A stretch of 64,000 nt of DNA, from assembly GCA_024734495.1 (NCBI GenBank), contig JALMQS010000066.1, forward strand, positions 6,354,280 to 6,418,279, read 5' to 3'. Below are positions 1-11,590 of the stretch, one piece after another. The DNA is from Forficula auricularia. Lineage: Eukaryota > Arthropoda > Insecta > Dermaptera > Forficulidae. Within the stretch, counting starts at the first letter, position 1, and each line of letters opens with the position of its first letter. The position numbers and the translations under genes are program-made. The notes under the pieces were generated by a model that made no database searches, was not told the DNA's origin, and was given only the letters and a program-made list of their open reading frames with translations.

Positions 1-480
1 GAGCGGATAAATTTATATCTATTTATACTTATTATAATCGGTTTGCGCGACGACGCAACAAAACCCACTAATAGTTCATGACAAATAAAATTCATTAAAA
101 TTAGAAATATTTTAGTACCTACTACGGACCTCAGGGTCGGCCTTGCAAGATACCAGCCAAAGGCGGGCTTTCCAGCTGGTTTATTTAATAACTTGCTTCT
201 TTTTCTCATGTTTCAACTTATTACCTCAAAAGAAATCACAAGAGTGTCATCAACTAAAATCGAGTTATCATTAATACTCTATATTACATGCTACAAGAGT
301 TGTGTTCACCCAAATCAAAACTGAGTGCCGGAAATAACAATTTGTGCGAATTGGGCTACCCTGTGAGGTGGTCTCATCTGACATATGTATCACTTTAAAT
401 ATTTCAATCAAAGATTTATTATTCATTTTTTGAAGTGATAACTTCTTTTGGCGCGCCTTGCACACTTTTTATTTTACTTA
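1..480. other. AT-rich DNA, no gene seen
   Basis: No coding region, splice pair or repeat family member is recognisable. About 65 bases near 115-180 are clearly richer in G and C than their surroundings, but match nothing I know. Confidence 0.5.
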
Positions 481-690
481 GCAGTAAATGGGATTGATCC
501 GTCACGCATCACGGCTCATGCGTCACGGTTGGTACCAATTCAAGCCACAGGTGGCGCTACAGCATTAACTCTAAGCTCAAATTAATATCTTATATTTGAA
601 TTTTGGCTCTCATGTACATGTTATTTTCCTGGGCAGTAAATGGGATTGAGCCGTCACGTCACGGGTCACAGTTGAGGTGTGGTCTAGTGC
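481..690 (+). repeat. Direct repeat pair, about 50 bp each
   Basis: The segment beginning gcagtaaatgggattga occurs near 482 and again near 634, each followed by a variant of the cgtcacg theme. The spacing is about 152 bp, so this is a decayed local duplication with no coding sense. Confidence 0.6.
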
Positions 691-959
691 CAGTTCAATC
701 ATTGTCGAAAAATATATTAATTATTCCTTTTCAAAAAATAATAAAATTATTAAAATTTATATTTTCATAAAATTTTTTTTTAAAATAATTTTAGAATATT
801 AGAATTAGAAATGCGATATAAGTTACCACTTCTGTCGTGTGGTCTTATGCACAGACCCGAATTTTTTTTAAGTTTGTTTTTAAATTTACATCTACTAGAC
901 TACAAAATTTTTCAAATGAAGATTAAATCTATGTGTGAAATATTTACCGCTATATATAA
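691..959. other. AT-rich DNA, nothing recognised
   Basis: Dominated by A/T runs; no reading frame or repeat family recognised. Confidence 0.5.
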
Positions 960-1070
960 ATCAGATTGGTAGCAAATGGGTTCAATTCTCACATAACTCT
1001 TCTGACATGAAATAAAGATTATCAATGATAAATCGGATTTCGTGGTTGGCACTCTTGTAATTTCTTTAAA
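960..1070 (+). repeat. SINE family S1 copy (degraded)
   Basis: A pol III B-box-like string gggttcaattctc at 978-990 is followed by the family tail ttctgacatg and a region ending in gataaatcgg. The same order is seen near 33441, 36140, 49870 and 51109. The A box is weak here. This is a degraded tRNA-derived SINE with no product. Confidence 0.5.
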
Positions 1071-1139
1071 GATTTAAAATATGCTTCACTCGGCAATTTG
1101 AACTTTTATATTCCTAGCTCAAAAGCTGCCAAAAACATT

Positions 1140-2540
1140 TTGAATTAAGAAATAATTTAAAAAAAAATTAAAACCGACTTCAAAAAATTTAAATGCAACA
1201 AATAAAATAATAATAACTCAAAAATAAAATAAAATCCACTAAAAGATATAAAATAATTATCTTATTTAGTTACAACTAAACGATGAAATATTAACATGAA
1301 ATTACTTTTTGAAGTCGGTGCCAAAAAACTATACCTATAAGTGAGCGTACCCGCCAAACGTACTAAGTAAGATCCGTCAAGTGCGATTCATAAAATGTAT
1401 ATGTTTGGCACCGAATTCAAAAAATAATTTCATATTAATATTTCGTCGTTTAGTTGTAACTAAATAAGATAATTATTTTATACCTTTTAGTGCATTTTAT
1501 TTGATTTTTCAGTTATTATTATTTTATTTGTTGTATTTAAGTTTTTTGAAGTCGGTTTTATTTTTTTTTTTATTAAAATTATTTTTATTTTTCTCTTTTT
1601 AGTGATATTATTAATAGTGACTTAATATAATACCTTGCATGCATCTCGTAAGAGAAAGCGTCAGGCGAATGAATCAGAAAATGATAACCAATTATTTTAC
1701 ATTAATGTATACATTATATTTGAGCTTCGACTCCGGAGATTACTTCTCCACCATCGACTGTCCTTGATCATCTTTTTAGTCCTTGTTTTTAATAAGAAGA
1801 AAAAACTAATTAAAGAAAAAAACTTTTTTTTTCCGATAATTATTCCAATTCCATATTAATTCCTCTCCAATCCCAGAAAATGATATTTTTTTTTATTAAA
1901 CCAATTATTTTACATGAATTTATGCATACATTGTTTTTGAGCTTCGATTCCGGAGATTACTTCTCCACCATCGAGTGTCCTTGATCATCTTTTAGTCCTT
2001 GTTTTTAATAAGAGGAAAAAACTAATTAAAGAAAAAAAACCTCTTTTCCGATAATTATTTCAATTCCATTATTTTCTTCTTCAGTCTTTTCCCTCCCAGA
2101 AAATGATAATAAAATTCAATTCATAAATATAGAAATTCTCTCAAAACATTTGCGGGTTTTTAATGAATGTTATATAAGATTTTTTTTATAAAAGATTTTT
2201 TTATCATAATTTCGATTATTTGCTCATAAGAATTGGAGATTTACGTTATTTCGCCGTTGATCATATCATCAGAACTTAACCAAATTAAAATGGCACCATC
2301 CCTAAGATACCTCTCAATAAAAAAAGAATCATCGAAATCGGTTCATAAACAAAGAAGTTAGGCCTGAACAAACCTAACAAAAAAAAGGTCTAATACCAAT
2401 GAAAAAAACGGGACCAATCGGAAGCTAGACTGAACCCAATGCAAAAAAATCTTCAAAATCGGTTCACAATTGGCGGAGATATGAGGTAACTAGACACAAA
2501 AAAAAGAGAACCTCCTCCTTTTTTCAAGTCGGTTAAAAAG
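1140..2540 (+). mobile_element. GACTTC foldback element, copy 1
   Basis: The left part (about 1166-1560) is a long palindrome. Its arms end in accgacttcaaaaaa and ttttttgaagtcggt, and the same motif also marks the inner edges of the loop near 1304 and 1420. A long right part follows and ends at about 2538 with a variant cctcctccttttttcaagtcgg. About 200 bp of the right part is tandemly duplicated (near 1676-1886 and 1876-2105). Both halves recur near 13178-14183 and 53797-55885, which defines the element. A short lysine/arginine-rich frame at 1635 is shared with the other copies but broken here by the duplication. No transposase is seen. Motifs of this kind are common in insect genomes; I cannot assign a superfamily. 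Confidence 0.7.
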
Positions 2541-3174
2541 GCTCGAAAATGTTTTCTCTATTCTCTTCAATTTATCTCTTATTAAAGTTAAGTATAGGGA
2601 AATGGAAGTGGCTTATTACGGGTGCATATCAGTTTATATCTCTTTTTGCTTGGCTATCTGTTATGCACAATATCAACCGTGTTGTCGATGGCTTATTTAA
2701 TGCTTTGTCACTCTGATAAAGTGGAAACGGAATGAATTGCTAATGAATGTTGCCAAGGTAAGATATCCATGCAGATTGAAGGCTATCGAGTTACTCAGTC
2801 AGTGTTCAATGCATTCATCTATTAATGCAATAATAATTTATTTCCCTTTGTATTTCACTTATCAAAAATAACACAATTCCTTTTATTATCACCATTTGAA
2901 GTCAACTTTATATTTAACTTTTCTAATGACTCTGTACGCTTTCTCTAACTAATAATTTATTTATTCGAATTTGCTTTTTTGATTTAAACACCCCGTATAT
3001 CGAAAATCTCTTTATATCGAACTTTTATCAGGAGCCTCAAATTTTCATTAGTAATACTTTATCGAATAAATTTGATATTCTTACCATATATTGAATAAAA
3101 ATGTCAAAATAAAAAAAATATTTATACTATTTCATTGAAAAATTTTGTTTTGGCGAGAGTAATAAAGTTGTTGA
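2541..3174. other. Unique-looking DNA, no gene established
   Basis: About 2590-2830 is less AT-biased than its flanks and contains a donor-like string gccaaggtaagat at 2752-2764, but I find no convincing acceptor or open frame upstream. It could be non-coding conserved DNA or nothing. Confidence 0.35.
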
Positions 3175-3285
3175 TTCATAAAGTGAAATCAATAAGGTTG
3201 TCCTCTGCTTGATGCAAATAAATAAATAAATATGTATATGTTTATTTGCATCAAGCAGAGAACAACCTGATCGATTTCTCTTTAT
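3175..3285. repeat. Hairpin element with about 45-bp arms
   Basis: The arm gttgtcctctgcttgatgca is mirrored by tgcatcaagcagagaacaac across a short AT loop. Fragments of the same arm occur near 4918-4960, 11028-11062, 38850-38875 and 52795-52840, so it is a dispersed foldback family. Confidence 0.75.
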
Positions 3286-3806
3286 TACCTACTTATTACA
3301 GTCAAAAAGCGCACATGGAATTTGTTCGTAAGAAGGAACATAAATTAAATAAGAAAAAACTGTTTCACCGATTTTTACTCCAATAGGTATCCCCGGATGA
3401 CCGGAAGATTGTTTTCTAAACTGCATTTACATGCATTGTTTAGTACATTGTAAGCTAATTTCCAAATTATATACATTCCTTTGATAGTTTTAAAGTCTTC
3501 TTTAACCCAAAAAAACTAACTATGCAATATTGCATTATTACGTCGTTTCGAAAAGGGCACAAGTCCATAAATGAAAACTTTTCAGGATCAACAAAAAATT
3601 GATTTTTATAAGAAAAAAGTCTAGGGTGCTAAAGAAATTGAACATAGAAGTAGATAAATAATAAACATTTATTATTTTTGTGTTTTATTTATAAAAAGGT
3701 ATTTATCATAAAGATATTTTAAATTTAAATTTTTGGACCAATGCCTTTTTCAAAATGACCTCTTTGAAGTAGATACAAATCCAAAGATTTTCAGAGGAAC
3801 TGTTAG
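3286..3806. other. AT-rich DNA, no gene seen
   Basis: No coding signal on the plus strand. It would be the 3' flank of the minus-strand frame at 3807-4094 and contains AATAAA-like strings in that orientation, which are expected by chance at this composition. Confidence 0.4.
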
Positions 3807-4094
3807 TTAATAATCTTGATTTTCTTGATATTCAGTGTTTGTTGAAGTTGTTGGCCATTCAAAAACCTTTGCATAGAAATTTTGGTACTCGGAGGGTATA
3901 TACGTTTCTAGTTTTTTCAAATCTGCCATTTTCTTTTCATTGAATGGCACTTTACCAGCATATTCAGGAGTATTACTTGATGGTAAATTGTTTTTCATAA
4001 GAAAAAGATAAAAAATTGCAATATGTCTTTCTTTAATCGAATATTTTCCAGTAACCTTCAAAATTCGACTTATAGAAGTTCGGCTGTATATAAT
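3807..4094 (-). pseudogene. Unrecognised minus-strand frame, possible transposon ORF end
   Basis: A frame of about 95 codons runs from just after a stop near 4095 to TAA at 3807-3809. It has no ATG near its beginning. Its second half has protein-like composition, with charged and aromatic residues: PFNEKKMADLKKLE is followed by IPSEYQNFYAKVFEW and an acidic, Asn/Gln-rich end. That pattern resembles the C-terminal end of a transposase-like ORF in a general way, but I do not recognise a family and see no catalytic motif. There is no partner exon or promoter. It may be a fossil of a mobile element, or chance. Confidence 0.3.
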
Positions 4095-4159
4095 TAATTA
4101 AATTTTTCAATTTTTATATATTAATAATATTTGTAATGAGCTATTAGAGCACTTTAATA

Positions 4160-4480
4160 AAAACTTAGGTACCGCGGTGTGGGTTTGTAGTGAAACAATT
4201 TAAAATGATAATTTCAGTAAAATCATTTAAAAAAAAATTCTCATGCATTTTTGAACCGGAAGTTCTGAAGTTAGAGAGCCCAAAGTCTAATTATTTCACC
4301 ATATTAGTTATACAAACACACACTTTGATACCAAAAAGAGCTTTCTACGAGTCTTCATTCTTGACTTATCGTTGGAATCGGGATCCAGACACACAGACAT
4401 AAAAAAGTAATCGTTGAAAATTATTTTTCTCCACGTTTCGGACATTTTTATTCACAATGAGCTTCCTCTATCTCCTGGGT
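4160..4480 (+). repeat. Dispersed repeat R-B, copy
   Basis: The order of landmarks is: a phrase with gtttgtagtgaa, then gaagttctgaagttagagag, ctaattatttc, ttctacg, cttgact(t)atcg and an acacagacat end. It recurs in degraded form near 40470-40690, and partly near 25470-25540. No protein or terminal repeats are recognised. Confidence 0.5.
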
Positions 4481-4956
4481 GTACCAAATAATATTTTAGA
4501 TTTTTATTATGGAAACAATTAAATTAACAGTGAAAACAAGGGGAAGTTTGACCAAAAGTCTGATATACCACCTGATATCATTAAAAAATATTTCGAACCT
4601 GTTAAAAGTAGATATCATTGACTATACAAGCAGCAGTTAATAAAGACAACGAAAAGATAAATTAATTTCTTTCTTTCTTGCACATTCATTTGAGAAATTT
4701 ACGATTTTTTTTTTCAAACGAACGATATATTTTTCTAGTTATCCCGTGCAATCTTAAAATAGTTTTTCTTTGCTGTTAATTCCTCAAATAGCACAGTGAA
4801 CGATTTAAAAATACACCCAGGTCTACTACACATTCATTATATGTTCTCATTTAGGTATTTATTTATTATATAAATACTTTAAAATTTCTACTAAATGAAC
4901 TTGGATTGTCAAGGTCAAATAATCAATGACGTAGTCCTCTACTTGACGCCAATAGC
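4481..4956. other. AT-rich DNA, nothing recognised
   Basis: Only a fragment of the 3175-3285 hairpin family (near 4918-4960) is recognisable. Confidence 0.45.
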
Positions 4957-5368
4957 CATATATATGTTGCAGTAACGCGTTCTTACTAGTTAAAACGTGT
5001 TTCACTGAATGCCTTTGTGGCGGCTAGAGTTTACTGATGTTGGTTGAGTTTGATTCAAGGGTCTAGAATCTTCATTTTTGACCTTCATCCTCATTTTGAG
5101 TGTTTATTTTCAAAAAATTTTAAACAAAAATAACAAAAATTATATCTTCTACAACTTTGCTTCTAATTTTGACATTTTCTTTTAAAATTTTTTGAAAATA
5201 AACACCCAAAAATGAGGCGGAATGTCAAAAATGAAGATTCTAGAGCTTTGAACCAAACTCAACTAGCATCAGTAAACTCTAGTTACCACAAATGTATTCA
5301 GTGAAACGCGTTTTAACTAGTAAGAACGCGTTCTTACTAAAAACGGGTTTTTATTGCAACATATATAT
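4957..5368. mobile_element. Long foldback element, about 165-bp arms
   Basis: The sequence from catatata at 4957 through the region with ctagagtttactgat and gtgtttattttcaaaaaatt is mirrored on the right up to about 5368, leaving a central loop near 5122-5185. The right arm carries an extra repeat of about 22 bp (aagaacgcgttcttact region) absent from the left arm. No ORF is inside. It looks like a non-autonomous foldback or a palindromic insertion product. Confidence 0.75.
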
Positions 5369-5409
5369 AATATAACCACTGTATTCGTCAATACCTTTAT
5401 CTCTAAAAC

Positions 5410-5612
5410 CCTATTACTTCAAGGAACTGGAACTCTCTCCTTGTTCCTCTTGCCCGACACTTATAATCTTCAATCCTTCACGACCCGTGTGCAGAGACAC
5501 CTTCGCCTCCACCATTTCGCTTGATCGCTCATTGCAAGGGTCTGTCAAGATCTCTAGGGGCTGCATCTTCTTGGTGCGCAGCCTCTTCTTGTATTCGATC
5601 ACATTAAAAAAT
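5410..5612 (+). mobile_element. LINE 3' end (Jockey/CR1-type), truncated
   Basis: On the plus strand, bases 5410-5436 read ITSRNWNSL. After a frameshift the next segment reads YNLQSFTTRVQRHLRLHHFA followed by TGA at 5522-5524. These are the last residues typical of many insect non-LTR reverse transcriptase ORFs, where I expect a string like TSRxWNSLPxxVFPxxYNLQxFKxRIHxYL. The 3' UTR shares ggggctgcatcttcttgg with the copy near 61560 and ends in an A-rich stretch. Only the extreme 3' tail is present, as expected of 5'-truncated insertion. A 62-residue frame on the opposite strand (5414-5602) is its shadow. Confidence 0.75.
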
Positions 5613-6914
5613 AGGGATCTCCAGAATGAAGCGAAATTTGGCGCTCAGGTTTGTAATAATAAACTGAACCTTTGTACAAATTTCATCTTTCTTGCAAAAA
5701 AAGCCTAGAGAGAGTCTTAATAGCCATTAACATTTTTTTTTAAATTTTATTAATTTTCTTCTAAAATATCTACACTTGAAATTATCTTAACATTCCTTCG
5801 AAGGTTTTACTTTACCATACAGTCAAGTATTGTATATTTTTATTATCGACAAAATCACATTAACTCAGCTAACAGTTTTTATCGAGTTAATAACATCCAC
5901 GAATGAAATTAAAAATTAAATCCGTACAAATAATGGTTGTATTATTAACAATACTATTGTTGTAATGGGAACGGCCAATAACTTCGATCCAGGGTTATAC
6001 GCGGTGCGTGATGATTCAGCGATTTAACCATTTTCCATTAAACGTTTAATTTTAGTAAATTAATAAATTTTTAAGTAGCATATTATTTTTATTTTGTGCT
6101 TTACTTAGGTATAAATAGATAATATATTTGATAATAACATAAAACTCCTCTTTCGATTTCAGGCGACGTTATCAAGTGTTGATAAAAGGATGAATGTAAC
6201 GATAAAGAACCATTTCAAAAGGAATAGGATAATGTGTTTTACATAATGAAAATGCTCTGGTTTGGCTTGTTCTCTCGCTCTTTATCTATTAACCCATGAT
6301 AACCTCTGAGGAAATAAAACAGTCTTCAATTGATATGGACGAAAACGATAAAAATCATTAATTCAACTCCCAAAAGTTTCAAAATGCTAAGCACTTGCAT
6401 GTGATCTAGGCAAAATTTCCAAAATTGATTAATTAGCTAGTTTTAACAAAATTAATATTAAAATGATTTATCTTAATGTATTTTAGGAAACTTTCTACAT
6501 ACAGAGTGTAAGAAAATATCGGCTGCTACTTCAGAAATATTTTAACATGATTAGAGTTTAGATTTCTATGCAGAAAAAATGTCAAAATATACTACGAAAA
6601 TGCAATTATTTGTTTTAAAATTATTGGCTATCTGATTCTTATTAATATGTATTAACTAACAACTTTGAATAACCATAATCATTTTCCTTTTCCATACAGG
6701 GTTTGATTGAGTAATGTAATCATGCATGTATTTTTTGTTTCGCTTTTTTGAAATATCTCAAAAACGGCTCAAAATATTTTTTGATAAAAAAATGATAATT
6801 TTATTGATCTACAATAAACGGTTATAAATTGAACATCGAAAAAATTGTATGAGATATTAATTATTTTGTCAAAATGTCCTTGTATGTTAGCTGGTTTGTT
6901 CGTGTGTTAGGTGA
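5613..6914. other. AT-rich DNA, no gene seen
   Basis: No reading frame, splice pair or recognised repeat. Base composition is uniform and low in complexity. Confidence 0.5.
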
Positions 6915-7310
6915 AGTAAAAAGCAAAATCACAATAAAATCGATCTGAGACAGCAAATCTGAAAGAATCGAATATTTATTAGATAAACTCTTATCTTTTC
7001 TATTCTCTACCTATTTAAAGCTTATGTAAAAATTATCCTTTTATACATACTTGATGGCTTATATGCCATAAGCTTTGGAGCATTCCATCAATGATTGGAC
7101 TCGCCTAGCTCATACGCAGCTTTCATTCTTCTGCGCGCAATTTGTTGCCTAAATACAGGCGCACCAACGTCAAAAACAAGTACAAATTCAGACTACATTT
7201 TGAGCATTTTAATTAATACAGTTATTTATTTATATTTTATAATTCAATATTTTTCTTATACGTCCGAAAAAATTGAATTAGTTAAAAGGCTCTAAATGAG
7301 AAAAATAATT
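6915..7310 (+). repeat. Dispersed repeat R-F, copy 1
   Basis: Collinear with 22216-22600: agtaaaaagcaaaatca, then tctattctctacctatttaa, then gcctagctcatacgcagctt, cattcttctgcgcgcaat, ending in gaattagttaaaa. The central 60 bases are much richer in G/C than the flanks, as if they were once coding or structured. Stops are present in all frames and no family is recognised. Confidence 0.7.
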
Positions 7311-8239
7311 CAAATTGAGTTCGATTTCGGACAAGAGCTACAATTATCAATTATTTTTTCAGAGATGAAAGAATTGACTATTGACTGATAAAATGAAATG
7401 AAAAATTATTACTCTTTACCACTGGGTGAAGTTCTTCAGGCGGCCGGAATGTTGAATTTACTCAAAAATTCACTCAAAAATACTAAATATTTTTCTCATT
7501 CGTATTATCTATTGTTTATCTGTACAAGCTAACAGAACCAAATGTAAGCTTTTTCGACATTATGAAAGTACAAACTCATTTTCTTTGCCTTGAGTGCATG
7601 AATACTAACTATCACTTGGGTTTTCCGAGTGAAATTAACTTTTATAGTTTTGAAGATAGAAGATTTCGAAAAATGAACTTCTCGCAAGTGAATGCAATAC
7701 TTTAAATGTCATGCTTCGCTATGAAAGTAAAAATTTATCTACCAAATTAAGGATTGACTATTAATAATAATAAATTCTCATTTAGAGGGTTCTGATGATG
7801 TCCTAATGCGAATCATGGATGGAGGAGTGTGTTCAATGGGAACCCCGCCATTTCCGGAGTTGTTCCCCTACATCTGTGTTAGGATTAATTTTCAGAATAT
7901 CAATCAACGGTTGATCAGAAACTCCGGAAATAAGAGCGAAATTATCATCTATCACAATAGAAATATTCAATTAATTTTCTATTTACAGTTTGTTGCAGGT
8001 TGAAACCACAAATCATGAACATCAATATTACAATTCTACTTCCTCAGTTCCACAATTTACGCAATATATTTCATACACGATTCCTTCCATTTACAGGGAA
8101 ATTTTATACCTAGTACGTTTATCTATTCCATTATTGGTGAATAATAAGCTAAGAATAGTCTAAATTGATATAAGGAAGTATTTATTTATCCTTGCAGAAA
8201 AAAGATCAGATTTTTTGATAATTTATTTTTAAAGATCTC
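7311..8239. other. AT-rich DNA with a short GC-richer patch
   Basis: Only 7797-7880 stands out, a patch of about 85 bases with balanced composition. It has an open frame on the plus strand, but no splice sites or similarity that I recognise. Confidence 0.4.
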
Positions 8240-8710
8240 TGGGACCTAAAAAGTGTTGTTTTTAGGGTTCTGTCCAAAAGTAAAATCTTATCGTCAGTGT
8301 CGCTAAATTGTCTATCAGAAGATTGAAGCTCCTAAATTAAATAAGATATAAACTTGAAATTTGTATATGTGTCTTGAAATCAAAAATAATATTAAAATTT
8401 TAATCAAATAATGGTGGAGTTTTGGGTAGGGTCAAAAATAAAAAATAATGTTTATCTTGAGGTGGAGGTATCCCTCTAAACATCTTCAAAAGCAGAATTA
8501 TACTAAATTTTTTTAATTTTAATTCTAAATGATGGTGGGAGAGAGTCCCAAATTGGTCATTTTTAGATGATTTTTGTATCTGTCTGCGAGGCGTTCAGAT
8601 TAAAACTAAATGTTAGAAGAATTCCATAAATTTTCTAATTCTCTCCTTATCAAATAACATTTGAAAATGATTTTTTCTTCACGTTTGGGACATTTATCAA
8701 TAAGAAAACA
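8240..8710 (+). repeat. Dispersed repeat R-A, copy 1
   Basis: Contains tagggttctgtccaaaagta, then gatataaacttgaaatt, then gggtcaaaaataaaaaata, in an order shared with 21340-21560 (inverted), 22790-23020 (inverted) and 56690-57040. The phrase agggttccgta with flanking repeats is common in insect (especially moth) genomes. No ORF was found. Confidence 0.6.
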
Positions 8711-10354
8711 AATGAAAATTTTCGAGGGAATTTAATACTTCCACCTGAGTAAAATATCAATAAAATAACCCAAAAAATGTTTGAAATTATTAATGTGATT
8801 ATGTACTAAAGCTTCAGCCTAATAATATTCATATTTACTAGTGAATAGATTGAATTTCACCGAGTTCTGATAAGAGCATTCCTTTTTGGTGTTGATAAAT
8901 CGATCAACCGATAATAATAATCCCCTCTCTCTCCATCTATCTTTAGATAAACCAGCTCTCTCTCTCCTCTCTCTCAATACGTATTTATCGTGTATATAAA
9001 ATATTTATCAAGAGCAGACCATCAACAAGTGTGCAACACCTTTTAATAAGCTTTCAAATAAACAAACAACTTGAAATTATTACTACAAATCGCTCTCGAA
9101 AATGTTTTTCTATCACTTTGTCAATGATGGAATTATGATGGCTCCACCCTCTCCCTTCCTGAATTCACCCTAAGGACTATCAACCCTCCACTTTTGATAA
9201 AATCATCACTTTTCTATTTAATATTTTTTTTTTATTTTCGATTATTGACTTTTCTCTCTTTACAAATAAATATATCATCAGTTGTAAAAGTTTCCACACA
9301 TTCTCAGATAACTACTACCTATTGATTGACTCATTCAAGTAAAAGAGATCAATTTATGGCCATTCAATAATAAATAAAAACCTATTTTATATAAAAAAGT
9401 AATTGAGAGTTTTTCAGATAAAAAAAATGTATTATATATTACAAGCTGCCGTCCGAGTATCAGCCCCGGCGCCACTTGAACTTATGGGCCACTCTTTGAC
9501 TACATCACTGAATAATATGGATCTGGATGTTTTAGATAAGAAAAGAAACAAAAAAATTCCAACCATGGTTAAGTTTTCTCTCAAAAAATGGTATAAAAAT
9601 AGAATGTTTATTGAGAAATTTTAAAAAACTAAAAAAAGTACCCGAAATAACTATTCAAAATTAGAAATGACTCCAAACAGAGATAGATACATAGAGACAT
9701 TTTATAAATTAAAATATTCCAGCCATCTTTTTAGGAAAATCTTAATTTTTTCAGGAATACATACAATATTTCTATTACTACATACCAAGTGCTTCCTTTT
9801 TTTGTTTTGTTATCCAAGAAATCCAATGATAAAATTTTCATTTTTTTCCCTAGATTTTTCCCTAATAATTTTAGAACAAAAGTGTAAATAGAAAATTAAA
9901 AAACTGCATCAAATTTATTGATAAATTCCTCTATGAAATGATAGAAAAAACAACCTAACCAAATTGATTAATACGCGATTTTTTTCCCTCTTGAGAGCTT
10001 ATTCAGGGCTTTCCAAGAGGCTATGCTATGCCCTGTGCGGTGCACCTGTTACACTAATAGTTAAGACACTATATCTATTCGAATAATGAAAAGAAAATTA
10101 TATAAATATACAAGAAAGGCGAGAAAAAAGTTAAGTATAATATTTATTATATCATAATTCGTTTTCTAAAAATATAATATTTACGAACCAACATAACCTA
10201 ATTTTAAACAATTAGGGCAAGAACGTATGTGCTTGAAGAACTCTTTTTCTTGAAGCAAATCATAATAATAAATTGTGAAAAACAAGTTGTTATTTTTTTG
10301 GGTTTTCGGCCTTTCTAGCCATAAGCCAATTTACGATACTAATTATTTTTTATT
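8711..10354. other. AT-rich DNA with CT-rich run
   Basis: A CT-rich simple stretch lies at about 8921-8980. Frames at 9403-9624 and 9667-9891 lack protein-like composition. Nothing else is recognised. Confidence 0.45.
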
Positions 10355-10359
10355 AAATT

Positions 10360-10472
10360 TGACTCTATCTCCCCCGGGGTCAGGTTTTAGCCGGATGCCT
10401 CGAGTCGAATTCGAACCCGGGTCCACTTGGTTAGAGGTTGGCACGCTACCCCTAGCCTAACCAGGCCCCCTG
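10360..10472 (-). repeat. tRNA-derived SINE head (family S2)
   Basis: Read on the minus strand, ggcctggttaggctaggggt (A-box-like) is followed about 35 bases later by the B-box string gggttcgaattcga. The segment is far more GC-rich than its flanks. The layout is that of a pol III internal promoter from a tRNA-derived SINE. The acceptor stem does not close, so it is not a working tRNA gene. Confidence 0.65.
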
Positions 10473-11479
10473 AAAAACAAGTTATAAAAGTAAATAATGG
10501 AATGAACGAGGTCCGCGTTCTTAAGCGTCTAAGTTCAGGGGAGTTATTATAACCGAGAAATCCGATTAGCTATCGTAAAATTAATTCATCAATGAATATA
10601 ATTAAGGACGCTCTGTTACTACTTTGTGCTTTGATAAAAAAAAATACATAGCTAAAAAGTAAACATGATAAGTAAAATAAAGAAAATATTATTTTATCAT
10701 TAAAATTCTTTCATAGGGGCTAAATTAAAGATGTTTTTTGTTCATTCTAAATATTTTCACAGAAAATATTTTTATTCACCCCACTAAACTTTGGATCTCT
10801 TGTCCTAGATGTATGTCGTAATAAGTTGACTTTTGTTATTAATATCCTCAATTTCTGAACAATTTAAGGTGGGAATGGATGTACTTTGTTCATCTTAATG
10901 TTTAATTAAAAAAATTATAGAACATCGGTCTGTCAAATTTAGTCCCTACCTTACTAAAATCGAACCATACTCAATCTACTCCAAACGAACAATCGAGCCG
11001 AACTAATTATAATTATAAAAAAGCAATCAATGAGGTATTCCTCTGCTGGATACAAATAAACATACATATCAGTGATGGCGTGCGGTCCATAGATACTGTG
11101 GATGTAGCGCATCCCTAAAATGTCAAACATATATTATAGAATATCATTTTTTCATAAATGCATTTCTGGTCAAAATTTACCCACCACTTGTAATTTTCAA
11201 CTTTACTTTTTAACAGGATATTCTTTATGTTTAAGTTTTTTTTTTTTTAATTTTCTTATTCAATAAAGTTATTTTTTTTTTTATTATAGATACTTGTTTT
11301 TTCATTCACAATAAGAGCCAGGTGGCCTCTAATTAAAAATAATTATTATTATATTTAATATTCTTGAAATATTGTGAAAATCACAAGTGGTGCGTTAATT
11401 TTGTCCAGGAGTATTCTATAAGGTCAACTTCAAAATTTCAGGATGATCTTTAAATTTTCAAATTATTATTTGTTATTTC
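10473..11479. other. AT-rich DNA, nothing recognised
   Basis: Near 11028-11062 there is a fragment of the 3175-3285 hairpin family. Immediately after it, cagtgatggcgtgcggtcca at 11081 could be a decayed transposon terminus. No gene. Confidence 0.4.
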
Positions 11480-11590
11480 AAATATTTCTATAAAAAACAT
11501 TTTTTTTTTTGAAAAGTATATTGGTTCTCGAAATGAAATAAAATGGTTGCATAGTTTCAAGAACCAATTAAAATGAATGATTTTTTCGCA
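11480..11590 (+). repeat. Dispersed repeat R-C, left part
   Basis: gaaaagtatattggttctcg, aaatgaaataaaatggttgc and aaaatgaatga recur in the same order at 36715-36800. Confidence 0.55.

Noticed and set aside
2752..2764. 5' splice donor of an exon
   Set aside because: No acceptor or open frame upstream that would complete an exon.
5414..5602. 62-codon minus-strand frame
   Set aside because: The plus strand carries the LINE C terminus, so this is its antisense shadow.
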